Below are positions 30,281-34,820 of a stretch of DNA of 34,820 nucleotides, one piece after another. The DNA comes from a virus. Every line of letters starts with the position of its first letter. Positions within the stretch are counted from its first letter, which is position 1. The notes under the pieces are model-generated. The model ran no database searches and was not told where the DNA came from. It saw only the letters and a program-made list of their open reading frames with translations. The stretch spans positions 1 through 34,820 of the IMG/VR virus record IMGVR_UViG_3300017989_000265; one strand, given 5' to 3'. The position numbers and the translations under genes are program-made.

Positions 30281-31135
30281 ATGGCAGTAGAATTAAAGCA
30301 AATTGCAGAGTACCTTGACATAGACCCTGAAAAGGATTGGGATGAGGTAAAAGAGCAGATCGACAACGCATTTGTACGGGCAACACCTGATGCGGTAAAG
30401 TCTAACAAAAAGCTGTACGATGCTGTTTTAGGCGGCCTGAATGGCGCGGTAATTACCCGCATCAAACAAAAGGCAAAAGACTTGGGCGTTGAGCTTACAA
30501 AGGACGACATTGAAGGCGTAGATCAGACTATTGACCTAATTGATGTAATGGCAGAACGCACTTCTGAAAAGTTGAATCAATATCCGTCAAAGATTGAGGA
30601 GTTGACCGGGCAACTTGAAGAAGCCAAAAAGAAGGGAGCATCCGCCAAAGACGTTGAGGAGTTGACCGCCAAACTGCAATCTTACGAGCAGAAGTACAAA
30701 GATTTGGAAGACTTGCACAACAGCACCGTGCAGGACTTTGAAGGGTACAAGCAACAGGTGGGCGAAGAAAAGAAATCTTTTATCGTCAATACCTACAAGC
30801 AAAAGGCTCGTGAGTCTGTGAAGCTGAAAACCAAATCGGATTGGGAGCGCAAAGGCTTTTTAAACGACGTTGACAGCAAGTACAAGATTGACGTGGATGG
30901 TGATGAGCCTATTGTCCGCAATGCGGAGGGCGAGCGCGTTAAAAACCCTGACAAGGCAGGCGCGTTTATGACCTACGAGGAGGTTCTCAAAAAAGAGGCC
31001 AAAGATGCGGGGTTGTTAGACGACAGCCCTCACACGGGTAAAACGGTACGAACGAATGCTCCGGTAATTCATGCGCCGGATGACAAAGATAAACGGCCAG
31101 AGCGACAACCGCGAAAAAGTGCGGTACAGCTTTAG
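30281..31135 (+). CDS. Scaffold protein
   Basis: 284 aa, mostly charged helix, with a long coiled coil (about 105-175: SKIEELTGQLEEAKKKGASAK). It sits directly before the major capsid gene, the classical scaffold position. The C-terminal end is basic (DKDKRPERQPRKSAVQL), suited to contacting the capsid. It assembles the prohead and then leaves. Family assigned by composition and position. Confidence 0.75.
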   Translation: MAVELKQIAEYLDIDPEKDWDEVKEQIDNAFVRATPDAVKSNKKLYDAVLGGLNGAVITRIKQKAKDLGVELTKDDIEGVDQTIDLIDVMAERTSEKLNQYPSKIEELTGQLEEAKKKGASAKDVEELTAKLQSYEQKYKDLEDLHNSTVQDFEGYKQQVGEEKKSFIVNTYKQKARESVKLKTKSDWERKGFLNDVDSKYKIDVDGDEPIVRNAEGERVKNPDKAGAFMTYEEVLKKEAKDAGLLDDSPHTGKTVRTNAPVIHAPDDKDKRPERQPRKSAVQL

Positions 31136-31250
31136 GCTGCACAGTTAGAGGTAACTGACTTTTGCCTTAACGGAGGGCATTGAGATTCCGGTTTTGGTTG
31201 ATTTCCCGCCATAAATGGGAGTGATTTTTTTAACTCAAAACTGAATAACA

Positions 31251-32303
31251 ATGTCATACGTTGATAATGCGTTGGTTGCCTGTGCAAACCTGCAAACCAA
31301 CTTAGATAACGCCTTTACGACGGGCGAGCTTGTGCGCGACAAAATTCCCGCGCTCGAAGCAATTACGTCGTATCAACACCCTATGCGAATGCTCAACTCA
31401 CCTGGAGGTGGTAAAGAGCGTAAGGTAGAGGTGATTTACCAACAGCGACTTCAAGAAAGTTCTGTGGCAGAGGTTAATGAGCGCGGATGTACCGCGACGG
31501 CTAAGCCTGCTGAATTGTCTACTGTTTACGAAATGACCGGGCCAATTCAGGAGACAGCCACCCTGTTTACAGCTTCGCACTTGAAAGATTCTTGCCGCGA
31601 TAATGGCGAGGTATTCGCAACAGAGATTGCGCGAATGCTGAACGCTATGCGCCGCAAAATTGCCACACAAGTAACAGGCGAAGTTTCGCTTTTGTCTGGT
31701 AATTGGAGTACCGATGTAACTGTAAATGCTAACAACGCTTACGAGGTTGCAACGCAAAAGGCTAATGGCGACTGGGATCCCGAAGCACTCGTTGACATCA
31801 ACATCGCTGCACGCGATTTGACCGAGTACACTGGTGATTACATCGTCGTTGCAAACTCCGATATGTGGAAGTACTTGAAGATGATTGAAATCGGTTGCTG
31901 TGCAAACGATGGTATCGACCTTCGGGAGACTTTCGATATGTACGGACTTGCGGCCATGTACGACAGCCGAATGGCAACCGCTATGGCTGCTGTTGATGCG
32001 GATGCTTTCCTTATCAACATCGGATCGGTACAACTGCTGAACTATGTAGAAGCCCCTTGGTTGGATGGTACGCCTGTTGGCGAACCTTTCCGAGGTGCTA
32101 CATACATTTCGCAGGTGTTCACCGACCCTGTTACAGGTCTTTTGATGGAACTTACAGTGAAAGATGAGTGTCGCGGAAAAGCGCACGTAATTCTTAACGC
32201 ACAAGTTCAATCTAAGGCTTTGCCTTCTGACTTGTTTGCTTCTGGCGACAAATATGAAGGGGTGAATGGTATCAACAAGATTGCCATTTCTAACCCCTAC
32301 TAA
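31251..32303 (+). CDS. Major capsid protein
   Basis: 350 aa. An alpha/beta sequence without signal or membrane parts. It is preceded by the scaffold and portal genes and followed by a terminator-like hairpin, as expected for the abundant capsid subunit. The central region (EVATQKANGDWDPEALVDINIAARDLTEY) and the end (RGKAHVILNAQVQSKAL) fit the HK97-type capsid layout. The 115-base leader has no obvious promoter box. Confidence 0.85.
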   Translation: MSYVDNALVACANLQTNLDNAFTTGELVRDKIPALEAITSYQHPMRMLNSPGGGKERKVEVIYQQRLQESSVAEVNERGCTATAKPAELSTVYEMTGPIQETATLFTASHLKDSCRDNGEVFATEIARMLNAMRRKIATQVTGEVSLLSGNWSTDVTVNANNAYEVATQKANGDWDPEALVDINIAARDLTEYTGDYIVVANSDMWKYLKMIEIGCCANDGIDLRETFDMYGLAAMYDSRMATAMAAVDADAFLINIGSVQLLNYVEAPWLDGTPVGEPFRGATYISQVFTDPVTGLLMELTVKDECRGKAHVILNAQVQSKALPSDLFASGDKYEGVNGINKIAISNPY

Positions 32304-32338
32304 GTAGCTTTCTAAGCTGCCATGTGTTTAGAGATCAT

Positions 32339-32380
32339 GGGCGGTGCTGTGGCAAGTGCCGTGGTGCCGCCCTTGATTTT
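32339..32380 (+). terminator. Terminator-like hairpin after the capsid gene
   Basis: GGGCGG (32339-32344) pairs with CCGCCC (32367-32372), with a second small stem inside (GGC/GCC), followed by TTGATTTT. Partial termination could set the capsid-to-neck protein ratio. Confidence 0.55.
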
Positions 32381-32401
32381 AACAACTAAAAGCAAACAAG
32401 A

Positions 32402-33361
32402 ATGTGTCTAAGTAGATTGATAACAAGCGGTTTCTCATGCGCAGACGATGCGACATGGAGTTTAACAAAGGTTGGTGTTAGTGAGCAACTATTGACCAAA
32501 GTGATTGGCAGCGAGTACCCCAATGCGCAGGCACTTGTAGATGACAAAGTTTCCCATGCCGAGGCCAGCATTTACAACACCGCTGTATCGAAATTCAAGC
32601 CGACAAACTACCACAATTCAATTATCGACACGCGCGTTGTTGGCGACAAATATGACGGCATAAAAGCAGCCGTTTCAAAGTTTCAGGGGTTCATCTTTGA
32701 GACCGATCAAGATAGGGGCGACTTATCCGTTTCACTTCAAATAAACAGCGTGTCTATCCAAGTGGATTACACCGGAACAATCACCCTAAAGATTTACAAC
32801 CTGACCAACGGTGTTGAGGTGTTGTCGCAAGATGTATCTGTGACAGCGGGTGAACTTACCACAGTTAGTTTAGACACCACAATAACGGGTGCGGGAAGAC
32901 AATTAAAGGTGGCTGTTGGTTATGACCGAACGGGCGTTCCTGCTTACAATTACCGTCAATACCACGACTGTTTGGCGTGCAAAATTCCAAAGTGCGGACG
33001 GTATTTGTACGGCTATGGCGCAGAATGGGATGCTGGCTACACGAACATCCAGCGAACAGGACACATGGCAGGTCTGTCAATAGACTATTCATTGGTGTGC
33101 AATTACGAAAGTTTGGTGTGCGCCAACAAGCAACTGTTTGGCGAAGCATTCCTTTATCGCGTGGCAGCAGATTTAATGATGTACGGGCTAACTTCAATGC
33201 GGTGGAACGATACGGAAACTGAAAAGATGCAGCGCCAACTAAGCTACTTTGATGCCGAATACAACAGGCTAATGGATCAGGCTTTGAATGGCGTAAGATT
33301 GCCTAACAATGAATGCTACGGATGCAAGGCCAGATTTGGCACTAAAACTATGACCCCATGA
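32402..33361 (+). CDS. Cys-rich head/neck-associated protein
   Basis: 319 aa. The N-terminus resembles a helical connector, followed by beta-strand text (GDLSVSLQINSVSIQVDYTGTITLKIYN), then several cysteines (CLACKIPKCG and final CYGCKARFG). Position directly after the major capsid suggests a head-to-tail connector or decoration protein. Family not recognised. Overlaps the next gene by 4 bases. Confidence 0.6.
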   Translation: MCLSRLITSGFSCADDATWSLTKVGVSEQLLTKVIGSEYPNAQALVDDKVSHAEASIYNTAVSKFKPTNYHNSIIDTRVVGDKYDGIKAAVSKFQGFIFETDQDRGDLSVSLQINSVSIQVDYTGTITLKIYNLTNGVEVLSQDVSVTAGELTTVSLDTTITGAGRQLKVAVGYDRTGVPAYNYRQYHDCLACKIPKCGRYLYGYGAEWDAGYTNIQRTGHMAGLSIDYSLVCNYESLVCANKQLFGEAFLYRVAADLMMYGLTSMRWNDTETEKMQRQLSYFDAEYNRLMDQALNGVRLPNNECYGCKARFGTKTMTP

Positions 33362-33924
33362 ATTTAGACCAATGGGCAGACGACTTGAGGCGTAAGGCAG
33401 ATGCACTAAAAAATAGTGATCGCATCCTTGTATTGTCCGTTGGTAGCGCGCTTTCAAAGATGGGGCCGCGAATCTTTGAAAAGGGGCAGGATGTAAATGG
33501 CGGCACGCGCAATTACAACAATACCGACCCAATTTGGTTTCCCGACAGCAAAGCCCCGAAAGGTAGCCAGAACGACGGCAAAACGGGGCGTGCGCGCAAA
33601 ACAAGCTATTACAGTTCATACGAGCAGTTTCACATTCAGCAGGGGCGTGGCGGCAGCCCAATGAACTTTCGGCTAAACAACGACCTTCAAAGCGACCTGT
33701 TAAACTCATCTGTTGGCCGTACTGCTAATGTTGTTGCCACGCCAAAGGTTAAGAAGGTGAACAACCTGGAGGCGGTTATATCGCTAAACAGATCGGAAAA
33801 CGTGCAAAAGGCAAATGGACTTGAAAAGCGGTTCGGCGTTAAAATCTTTGAGCTGTCAAATAGTGAGATAGAAGTGTTTCGGGATGCTGCTGCATTTGAA
33901 TTTCGCAAACTGTTCAATCAATGA
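33358..33924 (+). CDS. Tail completion / HK97 gp10-like neck protein
   Basis: 188 aa. GPRIFEKGQDVNGGTRNYN, the KAPKGSQNDGKTGR stretch, SYEQFHIQQGRGGSPMNF and LNNDLQSDLLNS are of the type seen in gp10/virion morphogenesis neck proteins that close the head-tail joint. Soluble and basic. Overlaps the preceding gene by 4 bases and the next start by 4 (ATGA). Confidence 0.7.
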   Translation: MNLDQWADDLRRKADALKNSDRILVLSVGSALSKMGPRIFEKGQDVNGGTRNYNNTDPIWFPDSKAPKGSQNDGKTGRARKTSYYSSYEQFHIQQGRGGSPMNFRLNNDLQSDLLNSSVGRTANVVATPKVKKVNNLEAVISLNRSENVQKANGLEKRFGVKIFELSNSEIEVFRDAAAFEFRKLFNQ

Positions 33925-34820
33925 TAAACAACATTTTAAATACCATCAATGACACGCTAACAGGGTACACTAAACTGTACTGCCTGCTCGAACGGCGTGA
34001 AGGCGACACTATTGAGTACAGCGGTGGCGGTTCGTTCAGCACCATACCCTTTGATGAGTATGCAGTTGGTGGTTATTGGCGGCTAAGAAGTAGCGTAAAC
34101 ATTGAAGAGCGGGAAGGGTCTGTTGCTTGCAGTAAAAAGCAAATACTAACCTATCCGCTATACTTTGTGGTGTGGTTTAAGCGCGATGAGATAGACGAAA
34201 GCCCCGATGACTTTGTAAATTATACGGTAGGGGCTATTTCCAGTTTGCGCAGCAGCGAGAACCAGGTGCGCACCCGTGTAATGGGATGGGAGACAGACAA
34301 GCAAAAAGAAGAAAGCGGTAAAGATAATGATGCGTGGACGCTTGTGCGAATTAGCGTAGATGTCATTTTTACAAAGAATTGCCCGACAACTTGCAGCAAC
34401 ATTGTTGATATATGCCTTTTGAATGGGGCTATCAATGGCGAGGCAATAGGCGAATTTTTCAGCGACTTTAACATAACAGTTGAGGACAGCGATGGCAATG
34501 CCGTTGGTAGTTGGGATGGCGAAAAATGGGTTGTTCCCGCAGCGGTTGGCGGCGATGTCGTGTTGGATGTTAACGGCGTAGAGTTTACCACGATAACAGC
34601 CCCCGATACATTCGACCTGCCTGTAATTCAGGACGGTTCACCCGTTGGAAGCAAAGTTGGCAGCGATTGGGTTGTGCCGAGTTGCGCAGATGCAGATTGG
34701 ACTTTGAAGGACACATCCGGCGACACGCTTAACAGCGGTAGCATTGCGAGCGGTGGAAGCGAAGACATAACCGCACCGGATGCCAACTATTCACTCGACA
34801 ATACCGACGGAACCGAACTA
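33921..34820 (+). CDS. Neck/tail-connector protein with repeat modules, cut by the window edge
   Basis: Open for 300 codons from ATG 33921 with no stop, so it continues past the right end. Residues 1-~155 look like a tail-terminator-type domain (FVVWFKRDEIDESPDDFVNYTVG). The remainder carries short beta modules with internal similarity: AVGSWDGEKWVVPA and PVGSKVGSDWVVPS, and TTITAPDTFDL and EDITAPDANY. The modules resemble Ig-like or decoration repeats. Full length is unknown. Confidence 0.65.
   Translation, partial: MINNILNTINDTLTGYTKLYCLLERREGDTIEYSGGGSFSTIPFDEYAVGGYWRLRSSVNIEEREGSVACSKKQILTYPLYFVVWFKRDEIDESPDDFVNYTVGAISSLRSSENQVRTRVMGWETDKQKEESGKDNDAWTLVRISVDVIFTKNCPTTCSNIVDICLLNGAINGEAIGEFFSDFNITVEDSDGNAVGSWDGEKWVVPAAVGGDVVLDVNGVEFTTITAPDTFDLPVIQDGSPVGSKVGSDWVVPSCADADWTLKDTSGDTLNSGSIASGGSEDITAPDANYSLDNTDGTEL

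Noticed and set aside
31398-32210. 270-aa minus-strand frame within the capsid gene
   Set aside because: It is the shadow of the major capsid gene on the other strand, lies against the transcription direction and has Cys/His-rich random composition.
1-34820. CRISPR array
   Set aside because: No regularly spaced direct repeats with unique spacers; the paired 9-mers are isolated.

Overview
The window looks like a large part of the genome of a tailed phage (or prophage) of a Bacteroidota host. The tape measure is long and no sheath gene is visible, so a siphovirus is likely. Host inference rests on repeated -7 boxes matching TAnnTTTG (the Bacteroidota sigma-ABfr type), sparse Shine-Dalgarno sequences, and head/tail genes of the kind found in Bacteroidota phages. 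No integrase, repressor, tRNA or endolysin was found here.

Layout. Positions 1-11,341 are transcribed leftward (minus strand): an early/replication module. It contains small unknown proteins, a Zn-finger protein, a VRR-NUC-like nuclease, an SSB-like protein with an SSB-type C-terminal tip, a replication initiator/loader-like protein, a DnaB-type helicase, then a u-spanin-like lipoprotein, a small protein, a beta-class DNA methyltransferase, a second lipoprotein and a CysH/PAPS-reductase-like protein. Three leftward promoters (near 11.3, 8.65 and 3.37 kb) share a paired TTCGACGAA box with exactly 21 bp between repeats, placed just upstream of the -33 element. The left-most genes each end in a G[C/G][C/T]AACGG octamer followed by imperfect palindromes that resemble cassette recombination sites.

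Positions 11,526-12,058 form a non-coding divergence region with strong hairpins just before the small terminase gene (candidate cos/pac region or structured RNA). From about 12 kb everything runs rightward: small and large terminase; a tightly overlapping set encoding a glycosyltransferase-like protein, an ATP-grasp protein, a PAPS-type sulfotransferase-like protein and an aspartate decarboxylase (PanD)-like protein; small proteins; a tail assembly chaperone with a probable -1 frameshift on nine T's; the tape measure; tail-tip and fibre proteins; a terminator. A new promoter then precedes a probable tail-tube-like protein, a GT8-like glycosyltransferase, a 22-aa peptide, portal, MuF-like head protein, a HeH/SAP-domain protein, scaffold, major capsid protein and neck proteins, the last running off the right edge.

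How it fits together: the minus strand replicates and modifies DNA and contributes a lysis component; the plus strand packages and assembles the virion. The most unusual content is the GT / ATP-grasp / sulfotransferase / PanD set inside the late operon, together with a second glycosyltransferase, which suggests glycan or peptide-like decoration chemistry. Functions of that set are inferred from motifs only.
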